Shown here piece by piece: positions 35,226-46,843 of a DNA stretch of 64,000 bases. The notes below the pieces were generated by a model. That model did not search any database. It had not been told where the DNA came from and saw only the letters and a program-made list of their open reading frames with translations. The DNA comes from Eucommia ulmoides (taxonomy: Eukaryota > Streptophyta > Magnoliopsida > Garryales > Eucommiaceae): NCBI GenBank assembly GCA_016647705.1, contig CM028335.1, forward strand, positions 18,640,905-18,704,904, given 5' to 3'. Each line of letters starts with the position of its first letter. The first letter of the stretch is position 1. The position numbers were made by a program, and so were the translations under genes.

Positions 35226-35700
35226 GGGAGCTTCATTCATTCTTCAAAACAAGAGAACTGCGTTCGCATCAGTCAAAATGGTGGAAAGCCCCCTGAGTCA
35301 AAGAGAGAGTTTCTACACCTCTCTCTCCAAGAGATATGATTCAGTATCTGAATCGGCTAAAGGAAAGTGAAGAGGCGGTTGTTCTCCTAGCCCAGCACAA
35401 CCCACTAAAACCCAAGAATCAAGCAACAGAACGTTTCGCGGTAGTGTGTTTATTCGTTAGTAGTGCAAGAAGCCCCCCAAAAAAGGTAGGCTACTGGCAC
35501 CGGAACAAGAGCGAGCAATCTCTTCTTAAGCCAGTCAGTTAGCCAACATGAATTGCTTTGTCTATGGTCAGTTAGCTCTGTCTCCTTCGTCTACTAATGT
35601 AGATTGAAAGGTAGGTTTGAGTACAGTATGACTTGAACCTGCGATCATTAGGTTAAAAACCCAATGCTCTACCAAGTGAGCACACTTATTTTAAGGGCCC
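35226..35700. other. Probable nuclear insertion of mitochondrial DNA
   Basis: A segment visibly richer in G and C than its AT-rich surroundings, ending in a decayed mitochondrial-type trnK. The rest has the look of plant mitochondrial spacer sequence (for example AAGCCCCCC and CGGTAGTGTG stretches), but I cannot confirm identity from memory. Borders are set by the base-composition change. Confidence 0.55.
35618..35690 (-). pseudogene. Decayed mitochondrial-type tRNA-Lys(TTT)
   Basis: Read on the minus strand this is 73 nt. The D arm is GCTCACTTGGTAGAGC. The anticodon arm has loop TTTTTAA and anticodon TTT. The T loop is TTCAAGT. Sequence order and length match plant mitochondrial trnK as I recall it. 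The acceptor stem no longer pairs and the T stem has two mismatches, so it is not expected to be functional. Confidence 0.7.
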
Positions 35701-36497
35701 AAATGTTATTAAACTCTGATTTTTACATAATTTTATTATTAATTTTGAAAATAACTCATAACGACAGGGTCAAATTGAGTCATGTCAAAGAGTATAAATA
35801 CTCAATTGAATCGTGAAGTAAAATAATTGCCTGTCGTTGTAGTTTGTGCAGTAATTTGGCCAACTTCTTTTGGAAATACTAGTGGCACTCCAAAACTTCC
35901 ATTTGCACTCCACTTGAATTAAAATAGAACACAAATTGCAGTTTGGGAAGTGGTAATAGCATTCCCTTTTCTTTGTTTAAGGAAAAATTGGTAATTGTTT
36001 CGAGAATAGCCTAGAGGCCCTTCTTGTAATTTTTAATAAATGTAATGATTTTTTGGGAAATTTTGGTAGTGTACTAAATTCAAATTTTGTATGTAGTCGA
36101 ATCACTATAATATAATTTGAAATTATTGTAATATATAATTTTTTTTTTTTGTATAAAATTAAAATAATATTTGAATTTATTGTAATACATAAAAATTACT
36201 GTAATTTTTTGTGTATAAAATTAAAATAATTTTTATGTCGTAAGTGATTTTTAAACTTTTGATAGTTATTTTTTATTTAAAAAAAAATATTATAATACAT
36301 AGATTGTATAAGTTAAAATTTTATTTTATAAACTGTTCAACGATTTATTTATTTTAAATTATTGTAGTGGGTTAATAGGAAAATATTAATTATATAATTA
36401 ATTGATAATCTAATTCTAATTAACGTTCCAATTATTTAATTATAAATTTAAAAAATATTTGATAATTTTACTTTTAACTATATGATTAGTGTAGTTT
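35701..36497. other. No gene seen, AT-rich intergenic DNA
   Basis: No reading frame or clear element ends; several near-duplicate stretches of ATAAAATTAAAATAAT type at about 36150-36230. Confidence 0.4.
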
Positions 36498-37412
36498 GGG
36501 ATAATGATATTTTTGACCCTAACAAATGAAATTTGTTTTAATTTGGATCTTGTATTTAAAAATAGACACATTGACTGTCTCACATTTCATTTTTGTTTCA
36601 ATTTGGACCCTCTTCAGAATTCTCTTAGGTCAACGTGAAAATAAGGGTACTTTGGTCATTTCATTTTAAATAATAAGATTAATTTCGTCATTTTACTCTA
36701 ACTAATTTAATGAGGTTTATTTGAATATGTGGCTAAACATAAAAAGTTAAAAATCAATTCTCTCAACTCTTACCCAACTCTCTCTCTCTGCAATCTCCCT
36801 CCCCTCTCTCTGTCTCCCTGCCACCACTTTCGTCCACCATATCACCACCACCACGCTAGCCACCCTCAACCCCCCCTCTCTCTCTCCCCTTATATTTCTC
36901 TATCTTGGGGGTGGGTCATGCGGAGATAGTCATGGTGATGGCGGACATCGGAGATCAATCGTGAAATTCGAACGACGGAGATCGATGTAGAACAATGGAG
37001 ATGGAGCGGGGTTGAGGTCGAGATCGATCGTGAAATCAATCGAGAACGGTGGAGATCGATCGTGAAATCGATCGGTGATGTGGTGGGCATCGGTGTTGTG
37101 TTGAGAAAGGTGGGTAGAGCAAAGGTAGAGGTGGGGATTGGGTCGCTAGAGATGAAGCGGGGTGGGGAGGGGAATGAAGAAGATGAAAGAAACCCACAAT
37201 AGACCCTTAAATTTTAGGTAAAAATAAAATGACCCTAATTAAAAATTTTAAAGTGTATAAATGTAATTTAACATTAATTAACATAAAACTTAACTAAGGG
37301 TCCAAATTGAAACAAAAAATGAAATGTGTAGTAGCCAATGTGTCTATTTTTAAATACTAGGGTCTAAATTGAAATAAATTTCATTCGTCAGGATAAAAAA
37401 TGTCATTATCCC
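36498..37412. mobile_element. 915-bp element with terminal inverted repeats of about 120 bp
   Basis: The left end is GGGATAATGATATTTTTGAC and the reverse complement of the right end is GGGATAATGACATTTTTTAT. Homology continues inward through AAAAATAGACACATTG and TTGTTTCAATTTGGACCC, about 120 bp in all. Such long inverted ends suggest a Mutator-like element. The interior has CT runs and repeats of GGAGATCGATCGTGAAATCG type. No target duplication is visible. Confidence 0.75.
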
Positions 37413-38455
37413 TCCTATAATTTTTAACATTAGGGAATGTAGAAATCCAATGGACTTAATTCATTCTCAAAAGACACCTTGTAAGAAGAGAATTATCTTA
37501 GATTTTATATATAACTTAGGATCATGTCACACGTGGGATTTAGCAGGGGATGATAATTTATTTGATTTGGTAAAATGTTTGATAATTATAAAACTTTTGG
37601 ATTTCACATATTCAAATTGAAAGTTATAGAGCAACAAGTGAGATATATATCAAACTTAAAGGGGTACAAAGTGTTAGATCCCTTTGTCTTTTTCCATATT
37701 GTTTGGAAACCAAAAAAGTCATAGATATTAAGAATTATAAAAATTAAAAAGATATATAAAGGCGTGGCGATTTTTGATTATTTTAAATATTTGCTTTTGA
37801 CCTGTTTTCATTAATTTAAATAATAATAATGAGGTAGGGAATATTTTATATTATTCCTTTAATATGCGTATGAATATTTACCAAACCGTTAATTAGACAA
37901 AAGTGCCCTTGCTTTTCTATGCTTGATGCATATGGATTTACGCTTTGCGTCTTTTTGCTTTGCTAGTCTATCAACAATTGTATAATATTTTTAATAATAA
38001 CAGTAAATTAACCCAAAAAAACAAAAAACAAAAAACTAAATACCGATTTTCATTTAATCTCATCTATTAGAGTGTATAAAAACAATAATATTTTAATTAA
38101 GGTTGCATTGTCAACTATTGATCTAGCTGTCGAATTCCGGCCACCACCGATCGCTTAAATTTAACTAATATTTAGTAACATTTTTTGATATATTTTTTAG
38201 TTACCATTTTTAATTATATTTCACTAATTTTTTATTTGTCAGCTGCCAAAAAAATACATGAATGTAATAAAAATATATATATATATATATATAAACATAC
38301 ACTTAAAAAATATATTAAAATATAATTAAAAAATTAAAAAACGTAACTAAAAAATACATTAAAAAATTGAACACAACTAAAAAATAGAGTAAAAAAAGTT
38401 ACATGCAATTAAAAAAATTTTGGTGGCCGGTGATCAGACTTCGGCAACCGAAGAC
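37413..38455. other. No gene seen; possible small TIR element
   Basis: Intergenic AT-rich DNA. At about 38130-38445 the ends share CCGGCCACC in inverted orientation, with TTAACT/AGTTAC blocks inside, so a decayed MITE is possible. A (TA)n run lies near 38274-38292. Confidence 0.35.
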
Positions 38456-38852
38456 CTAGGTTATGTTTGGTTCAAAGAGTGGAAAAGAAAAAAGAAATAA
38501 AAAGAAAAAAAAAATTATATATTGTGAAAGAAAAATTATTTTTTCTAATGTTGTCTGATTTGGAAAGAAAATGAAAGGGGAAAAAACAATTTACTTCAAT
38601 GTAATTTATTATTTTATCTACATAAATTACAAAAATAAATTAAAAATTAAAATATCAAGAGTATAATTATAATTTTACTCATTTTCTCCCACTTTACTTT
38701 ATTTTCCTTCCAAATTTGTGCCAAAAAAAAAAAATTACTTTGAAAATTGTGCATTTTTTTTCCTATTTTCTGTTTCCTCTCAGTTTTCATCTATATCAAA
38801 TAATTTTTTTTTTTTCCCATCTATTTTCAACCCAACCAAATGCACCCCTAAG
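38456..38852. mobile_element. Small TIR element, hAT-like ends
   Basis: The left end is GGTTATGTTTGGTTCAAAG and the reverse complement of the right end is GGGGTGCATTTGGTTGGGTT. Possible CCTA repeats lie outside both ends. The interior is A/T runs only. Confidence 0.5.
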
Positions 38853-38980
38853 GTCCAACATTGACTGGCAACGAGTAGGGGCATAGGTGGTACCAGGGGC
38901 TAACGACGCAAACCTTAATTGAAGGGGAAAAGGACAAAAATATCGTGATAATTTCCATTCATTATAAAAGAGAGAGAGAA

Positions 38981-39015
38981 AATTTATTTTATTTTATTTA
39001 TTTATTTATTTATTT
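38981..39015. repeat. (TTTA)n microsatellite
   Basis: TTTTA and TTTA units in tandem, followed by a T run. Confidence 0.85.
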
Positions 39016-39225
39016 TTTTCTGTTTTGGAGAATCGATACCCAAATTTAAACCTTTATGTATAATACTTTTCAACCTGATAACCTCAATTTTCTATATTCT
39101 TAAGAATCTTTACTTGACTTTTTTTGTGTCCGTAGGTTTCTCGTGTCTAAAAACATTTTTTCTATAAAAAAATTAAGAAAATTTGTTTTAGTGTGATAAA
39201 TATCATATAGCGAATAGAAGTATGA

Positions 39226-41241
39226 GGTGGCGTTTGGTTAGTGTTTCTATTTTTCTTAATCCAACTGAGATGAGTTTGGTTGAGTTGGGTTGAAAATTCT
39301 GTTTCCTACTGAGAACAGAATTGCGTATGGTGACGATAATTTTTTTTTGATACTGGGAATAGAATCACGTTTGGTAACGATATTATCTTATAATTGATTT
39401 TATGAATCAACCCTAGAATTGATTCAATCAAACCCCTAAATTCAATCAAAATCCCCAACTTAAGAACCAACTCTAGAATTCATTTCATGAAATTCAACCA
39501 AATCCCTAAATTCAACCAAACCCCCAAATTAAGAACCAACTGTAAATCAAAATCAAGAACGAACCCTAAACCAAAATCAAGAATCAAACCCTAAATCGTG
39601 ATGAAATCGAAAGCGAAATCGATTTTGAAATCAAAAATCGAAATGAAAAGCGAAATCGATTTCGAAAATCGAAATGAAAATCGAAATTGAAATCGAAAAG
39701 CGAAATCGATTTCCATTTCGTGATGAAATCGAAACTGAAAAGCAAAATCGATTTTGATTTCGAAATCGAAAATCAAAATGAAAATCGAAAACAATTCAAG
39801 AATCGAGGAAGCGAGATGACGAAGACGAAGACGATGAAGAAGCGAGATGACGAAGAAGGAAGACGACAGCGACCAGAGGAGAAGGAAGAATGATTGTGAA
39901 GACGATTGCGAGGAGAGGTGGAGGCGAGGACAAAGACGAAGGAAGCGAAAAAAGAAAAAAAAAACTCACAAAAAAAAAAAGTTTTTTTTTTTTTTTGTTT
40001 CTCATTTCCTTAGGATTTTGAGAATTAATTTTCATTTTTTGGATTGAGTTAGGTTGAATTTTGTGTTGCTAAACGCATTCCCAAAAATCAATCTCAGAAT
40101 TTTTGGGTTGGGTTGGGTTGGGTTGGAATGAAACACTAACCAAACGGGGCCTTAGTGTTCCTACGTTTCTCAACCCAATTGGGATGAGTTGAGTTTAGTT
40201 GAGTTGAAAATTCTGTTTTCTACTGAGAACGGAATTGCGTTTGGTAATTACAATTTTTTTTTTATACTAGCAACAGAATCACGTTTGGTAACGATATTTT
40301 TCCAAAATTGACTTCATGAACCAACCCTATAATTAATTCAACCAAACCCCCAAATTCAACCAAAATTCCCAAATCAAGAACCAACTCTAGAATTGATTTC
40401 ATGAAATTCAACCAAACCCCCAAAATCAAGAACCAACCCTAAACCAAAATCAAGAAAGAATCCTAAACCAAAATCAAGAACCAAACCTAAATCGATTTCG
40501 TGATGAAATGGAAATCGAAAATCGAAATAGAAATCGAAAATCGAAAAGCGAAATCGATTTTGATTTCGAAATTGAAAATTGAAATGAAAATCGAAATAAA
40601 AATCGAAAATCGAAATAGATTCAAGAACCATGGTGAGGAGATGTTGATCTGCAACAAAATCAGTAATGAAATCTTTGAAACCTTGTCCGGCAAAGACGAT
40701 TTGCGATCTGTAACTTCGTCGATGATGGTAGAGAAGACGATGGTGATGGAGAGACGACGACGACACATACGTAACGAGTAGACGAAGACGAAGAAGTGAA
40801 CGGTGAAGAAGGAAGACGAAAACGATGAGAGAAGGAGGAAGAACAATTGCGAAGACGATTGCGAGAAGAGGAGAGGAGGAGGCAAGGACGGAGACGAAGA
40901 CACATGGATGAGGAGGCGAGGACGAAGACACGGAGGGAAGGGAAAAAAGAAAAATAAAAACTCTTATTTTGAGCTAACAGAAGTTGAACAGAGGTTCCAT
41001 TAACAATAAGAAAAATTCCAAGCGTGTCCCTTGGGTTGGGTTGAGTTTTTTGGGCAAAAAAAAAAAAAAAAAAAAAAAAATTTTTTTTTTGTTTCTCATT
41101 TCCTTAGGATTTTGATAATCAATTCTCATTTTTTGGGTTGGGTTGGGTTGAGTTTTGTATTACCAAACGCGTTCCCAAAAACCAATCTCAGAATTTTTGG
41201 GTTGGGTTGGGTTATAATGGAAACACTAACCAAATGGGGCC
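39226..41241. mobile_element. Tandem pair of TIR elements sharing a central terminus
   Basis: The left end is GGTGGCGTTTGGTTAGTG. An inverted end closes unit A at 40151 (GGCCCCGTTTGGTTAGTG reversed) and another closes unit B at 41241 (GGCCCCATTTGGTTAGTG reversed). Unit B starts at the junction with a shortened end, GGGGCCTTAGTGTTCC. Both units have the same order: GAGTTGAAAATTCTG region, CAACCCTA-rich region, GAAATCGAAAATCGAAA repeats, GAAGACGA-rich region, A/T run, then GGGTTGGGTTGGG. Long serine- or lysine-rich frames here come from simple repeats. Confidence 0.75.
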
Positions 41242-41394
41242 GAAGTAATTAGGTATTGCTTGGTTCATTATCCGAGTTTTTAATTTTTAAAAATTTTAAA
41301 ATACTATTATTTTTTAATAATATGTGGCGAATAATTTTCACAATAAAACTATATAAATCTTAGTGAAGATATATTGCTCGTCTTTTTTTTTTTT

Positions 41395-44300
41395 GGGAAT
41401 CTTGACGGTGCGAGGAGAGCTTTATTAATTTAACCAAATAATACAAAATTCAAAGGGGGCTAAGCCTGACCTCCAAAAATAATTAAATAAAAAACTAATC
41501 TAATGAAAAATAGAACCATAAAAAAAATAAAAATAAAACTTAATAAGTTCCTTTAATCTTCCGAATGTGAGGAAAGCCAAGTGTATCCAGTCTTAAGTAT
41601 CCATGAATAGGCACCGGACATTCGGATTCAGACCAAAAAGTCTGATTTTTTCCACCACTTTCAAGTTTTGGTAACAAATCAGTAGTTGTACTAGCTTCCC
41701 TATAACAATGCGAAATAAAAGCATGAACCTTAGATGCCAGTTCTTTTATATTCTTTATTAAGGACGTTAATGTCCAAGGGATTTTATTTCTCCTAGCAAC
41801 CATTTCGACTAACAAGGCATTATCACTAACTATATCTACATAGAACCATTCAAACTCAACACAATACTGAAGCGCGATCCAAAGAGTTCTTGATTCCGCA
41901 ATCAAGCTAGATCCAAACCCAAAAATTTTTGTGAGCCTACATAAGAGAGTCCCATGATCATTCCGCAAAGTTCCACATCCTCTAATAAAACCAGGGTTTT
42001 CTCTAGAGCTAACATCCAAGTTCATCTTTAGTCTATTACACGGTCGACTCCAGTAAACCAATTGAATCATAGATTTCGTCTTTCTTGCAGGCATAGCAAT
42101 CCTGGACAAAGTTTGATGAGTATTAAAAATTACTTTCTGAACATCACATTGCACCCTATTAAATCTAAACTTGTTACGCATTTTTCATATTTCCCAACAC
42201 AACACAGAAGAAATGAGCCTATTACAAAAAAAATTCAGAGGAGTAGATCTTTGTTGTCACCAACCAACCAATCTGCCACAAACATCGCCATTCCATTGAG
42301 TCGCTCCAAAAGCAATCCATAGCCTCTTTGCTAAGCCCCCTTGCGAAAATAGATGATGTAGGGATTCAAACTGAGGCATATAACAACAATTACAACTGGA
42401 ACAAATTTTCACACCTTTCTGTTGAATCACCTCATCTACCGAGACAATTTGATGAAGAAGCCTCCACATAAAGATAAAGATCTTTATTGGAAGAGATTTA
42501 TGCCAAATCTTATCAAAAACTGGATAAGCATCTTGTTGTTTCCTAACAACTTCCCAGACAGTTTTCATTGAAAATATTCTCGAGTTAGATGGTTGCCAAA
42601 TCATAACATCCTACTATGACATACTTAGCACTTGAATATTTTTCAGTTCGCTCAGATAATTTGCCAGGATAAGATTCTGAATACGCTACATATCTCACTC
42701 ACCACTAGGTAACCAAACATCTTTAACTAAAAGCTTCGAAAAACATGAATCTACTACAACTACTTTACCCAGTGGCACCGAAATTAGCCACATATCCCAC
42801 CAAAAAGATACATACTCCTTTCCTATAAAAAACCGAATATGGTCTTCAACATAAATTTTTCCATCAAGAAACGTTACCCAAACATGGCTTTGATGTGAGA
42901 AATTTCTATATTTAGCTATTGGACCGGTTCAGTTGTATTTATCTTTCAAAAAATGAGCCCAAAGAGTTTTACCTTCTCTAAATCTCCACCAGAGCTTCAT
43001 TTGGAAAGCCCGGGCAACCTCTTGCAGTTCTCTAATCCCCAACTCCCCCATCTCAAAAGGAAAACAAATATTTCTCCAACGCTTCTAATGCAACTTTTTC
43101 TTTTTAATGCTAGATCTCTAGAAAAATTTGGCCAAGATATTTTCAACTTCTCAGATAGCAGAGATTGGCAGGGAAATCACTATGAGCAAATAGAAGGTCA
43201 TACTCTGAAGAACATGTTTTAATAGAATAAGACGCCCACCACTGGAAAGCAATTTTCCTTGCCATCCACCACCTTTTGTCTTAACTTCCTGAGCATTTTT
43301 ATAAAAAATAGCATATTTTTTTCTTCCTTCATAAATCGAGCATCCGGGGTAGTTAAAAGGAAAACTTCATCGCTTGAACCTTGTATGCCTAAGAATCCAG
43401 TGACAGTGAGGAGGAGCTAGATTTTTTGGTAAGAAGATATGACTTTTATCCACATTTACCATCTGACCCGAACACGTCTCAAACTCTTTTAAGAACTTCA
43501 TAAAATTATCTACATATTTTTTCTTACTATTAAGAAACACCACCACATCATCAGCATATGAGAGATGCGAAATCGAATTTTCATTTGTCAGCTGAGTATA
43601 TTGTTGAATATCTCTTTTAGCTAATAAATTTTTAAGACCTCTTGAGAAAACTTCAGCTGCAATGATAAATAAACTGGGGGATTGGGGATCCCCTTGTCTG
43701 AATCCTCTCTTAGATCTAAAAAAACCACTTACACCCCCGTTAACAAGCATAGAGAAATGATTATTCAAAATCACCATATACACCATGTCAATCCACGTTT
43801 CACAAAATTTGAATTTCCTTAAAACCGTCGTCAGAAAGCACCAAGAAACGCGATCATATGCCTTCTCCATATCGAGTTTTACTATGACATTTCCCCCTCG
43901 CACCTTATCCTTAAATTTTTTTACCATCTCCTACGCTAACAAAATATTGTCCAAAATATTTTTATCTTTAACGAAAACACTTTACTCTGGAGAAATGATT
44001 TTAGGTAATAGAGTAGCAATCATATTAGCCAGAATCTTGGTAATCACCTTGTTGATCCTAAGATTTTGATGAACAATTACGTATTGATATTTTAGTGGAA
44101 CTAATGTTTTGATTGAGTGTTTTAGTTTTAAAGTTCCAGTGATGAAGATGACAAATTAAATGGATGCTAAATGATGATGTTGAAGATATTAAAGAATTAA
44201 GAGTTTGAAAAAATTAGAGAAAAAAACTCAGGTGAATCTTAACTCTTAATATCTCAGTTAGGAACACACACATGGCACAAAATGTATTTTATTATTTATG

Positions 44301-46843
44301 TGTGTTTTGATTAAATAAAATTATTTGCTCCTATGTAATTTGAAAAGAAATATTTTTGATTGACTAAAATGGAATATAAGAATATTAATGGAGCATATTT
44401 AAAAGAGAAAATGGTTAAAGGGGCAAAAATATAAAAGAAAATAAGTTAAAAACGTGTTCAGAAAAGAGATCCAAAAGACATCAGTCGACTTATGAGTCGA
44501 TCGGACCAAGCTGTTGAAAGATCCTGTATCTCTAAGTCGACCAACAGGTCGACTGGCTAAGAGGAGATGACCACTCTGAATTTACAAGTCGACCGATAGG
44601 TTGACCGGTGAAGGAAAGACGAACTCTCTGCATCTACAAGTCGACCGACAGGTCGACTGATGAACACCTTGGGCTACAACCTGAATCTACAAGTTAACTG
44701 GTCGGTCGATCCGATGCACTGTTTTAGGATACTGTTTTATCCGAGATTATATCCAAAAGTATCCGTTTTTGGTTGGGATTGGAAAGAGATTTCAGGGATA
44801 TTTTCTATATTTAAGATATAGTTCACATATTAATTAAATCCTATTAATATGGTTAATTGAATATTAATGTTTCTCAATTTGGTACTTAAAATTGATTCGA
44901 TTTTTATTAATTGAGATTGAAAAACATTTGGAGGGTTTAATTGAAAGATTTGAGAGCTGTTTTTAAGTGAATTGAACCTAAATGAAGTTATTATGATATA
45001 AGGGGTCTATAAGTGCTATTAATTGTCATGATACATGTAAACTAGCTATTAGAAGACTGATTTCATACTCCTATATATTGACCTGCGAATTTCTTATATA
45101 TAAAAATCAATATTGAGAGAACAAAGAAGTAAAGATCATTTGTGAGCTTTTATAAGAGTTATCATATTAAGATATTGTGAGCTTTACTGAGAGATGATCT
45201 TGAAGATCAATTGCTATTAATCTTTGCTGCTACCGGATTTGAAGTTATATTGTTCTAATCATTCTTTCTATGGATTCCGAGTGAGATCTTTCCAATTATA
45301 TTCTTTCATTGCATTATCTGATTATTGTTTGTAAATTGATCTTAGAAATTGTTTCTGATTTTTTTTTTGAAGAAAATATTTTTACAAATAATTTCTTGAA
45401 TCTGATTACGTGCTCAAATTTGCTACCCATATCTTGCTAAAATCAAAATTTTCTATCTCACGTTTTTCTATCACTAGATGGGATATTAATTGAGTTATTA
45501 TTTATCTAGGGTGGTAAAAACTCCGAGTGAGATTTCCTGCTTGTCATTTTATATTGGTGAGTAGTGTGACAGGTTAAATACTATTGGGGATATTTAATCA
45601 AGGGTAGCTGTGTTTTAGTCTCTTCTTGTAAAGAGATTGAGGTAGTGATTCTTCTTGAATAGAGTTGCGATTTGAGTGATTTGTAAAGGTTCCATCCTTA
45701 CCTGGGAAAAGGATAGTTGAAGTATTTTGTGAGGTTTTGATTCTTGAGCCTTAGTATTAAAAAAAAAAATGAATTAGGTTATTCTTTAGTCTATAAATAG
45801 TAGAGTTTCTTCCTTAACTTGAGAAAATGATATTGTAAAGGTTGATTTTGAGCCTGTAAAAGAATCGGTGTGAGGGTTTGGTTCCTACCTTTAAAGGAAT
45901 CTTGATTTTAGTGGGTGCAACCTTCGTGGAGCTCGGGAGACTGGATTAGCCAAGAGTAGCTTGGTGAACCAGTATAAATCTTTAGTATGCTGCTATATTT
46001 ACTTTGTTATTTTTGCTGTTTGGGTATGCACTTAGTTGATTATATTATTCCGTTGTGATATAAAGATAATAATTAATTTAGGATTAAAATTAATTATTTG
46101 AATTATTGAATTTTATTTTGATAATTTTTAATTATCCAATTCACCCTCCCTCTTGGGTATTCTACTAGGCCAACACACCTTATTCGAGAAATTCCATAAA
46201 CTGATTGGCCTGAAGTTGGTAGCAATTGCAGGGTTCTCCTTTTTGGGAATGAGAACAATCAATGTACTAGCCATACTAGTAGGAAGATCCGCACCACAGA
46301 CAAAGCTAGTTACCATATTAATCAAATCTTCCTTGATAATTTCCTAACACGTAATGTAAAATCTCTCATTGAGCCCGTCTAGACCAAAATCACTCTCTCC
46401 ATTCATTTCTTTTACGACCTGATGTAACTCTTTTATATCATGACATTTAACCAATTCCTGATTTTTTTGGTTTGACACCATCTGAGGGATGTATTGAATC
46501 ATCTCGCTATATTCCGTGTTTAAAGAATTAGATAGGTAACGTTAGAAATAATTAACCAAAATATTCTGTATACCATCATCATCCTCTATCCAATCACTTC
46601 TATCATTTTTTAGCCTTTTGATATATACGATTTTTCTTTTCTGTTTGATGCATGCACGAAAATATTTCGTATTTCTATCACTTTCTTTTATCCATTTAAT
46701 TCTGAATTTTTGTTTCTAAAATGCTTCCTCCTGGTATAATGCTTTTATCAACCGGGTCTTCATTTCCTGTAATTGCGGGACCAAACTTGGATCAGAAGCT
46801 ACTTGCTTTTCAATATCAACCACTTTTTTCTCCAATATTTTGA
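41395..46843 (-). pseudogene. L1-type plant LINE relic (RT, zf-RVT, RNase H)
   Basis: Minus strand, interrupted by the solo LTR at 44050-46175. Upstream part 46180-46840: KKVVDIEKQVASDPSLVPQL, NTKYFRACIKQKRK, TLIVLIPKKENPAIATNFRP. After the LTR: KVITKILANMI, VKLDMEKAYDRVSW (43860), GFRQGDPQSPSLF (43700) and the catalytic YADD (43553-43564). A zf-RVT domain lies at 42257-42604 (WRLLHQIVSVDE, CSSCNCC, ESLHHLF). An RNase H-like domain lies at 41540-42040 (FGSSLIAESRTLW, IVSDNALL, REASTTTDLLPKLE). The T run at 41382-41394 is the poly-A tail. Endonuclease and ORF1 are missing because the upstream end is cut by the LTR element at 46844. Several stops; not functional. Confidence 0.9.
44050..46175 (+). 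mobile_element. Solo LTR, TGTTGATCC family
   Basis: It begins TGTTGATCCTAAGATTTTG and ends CTACTAGGCCAACA. Identical 5-bp flanks CACCT lie at 44045-44049 and 46176-46180. Removing it restores the LINE coding sequence NFSNKVITKIL on the minus strand. Length 2126 bp. Inverted GTCGACC...GGTCGAC motifs lie at about 44480-44710. No coding region. Confidence 0.95.

Noticed and set aside
35618-35690. Functional nuclear tRNA-Lys gene
   Set aside because: The acceptor stem does not pair and the T stem has mismatches; the sequence order matches the mitochondrial rather than the cytosolic tRNA.
40374-40931. 185-codon minus-strand frame (and overlapping frames on both strands)
   Set aside because: Composition is serine/leucine/phenylalanine from GAA, CGA and AATCG repeats inside the TIR element at 39226-41241. 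Several frames are open at once, which points to simple sequence rather than a protein.
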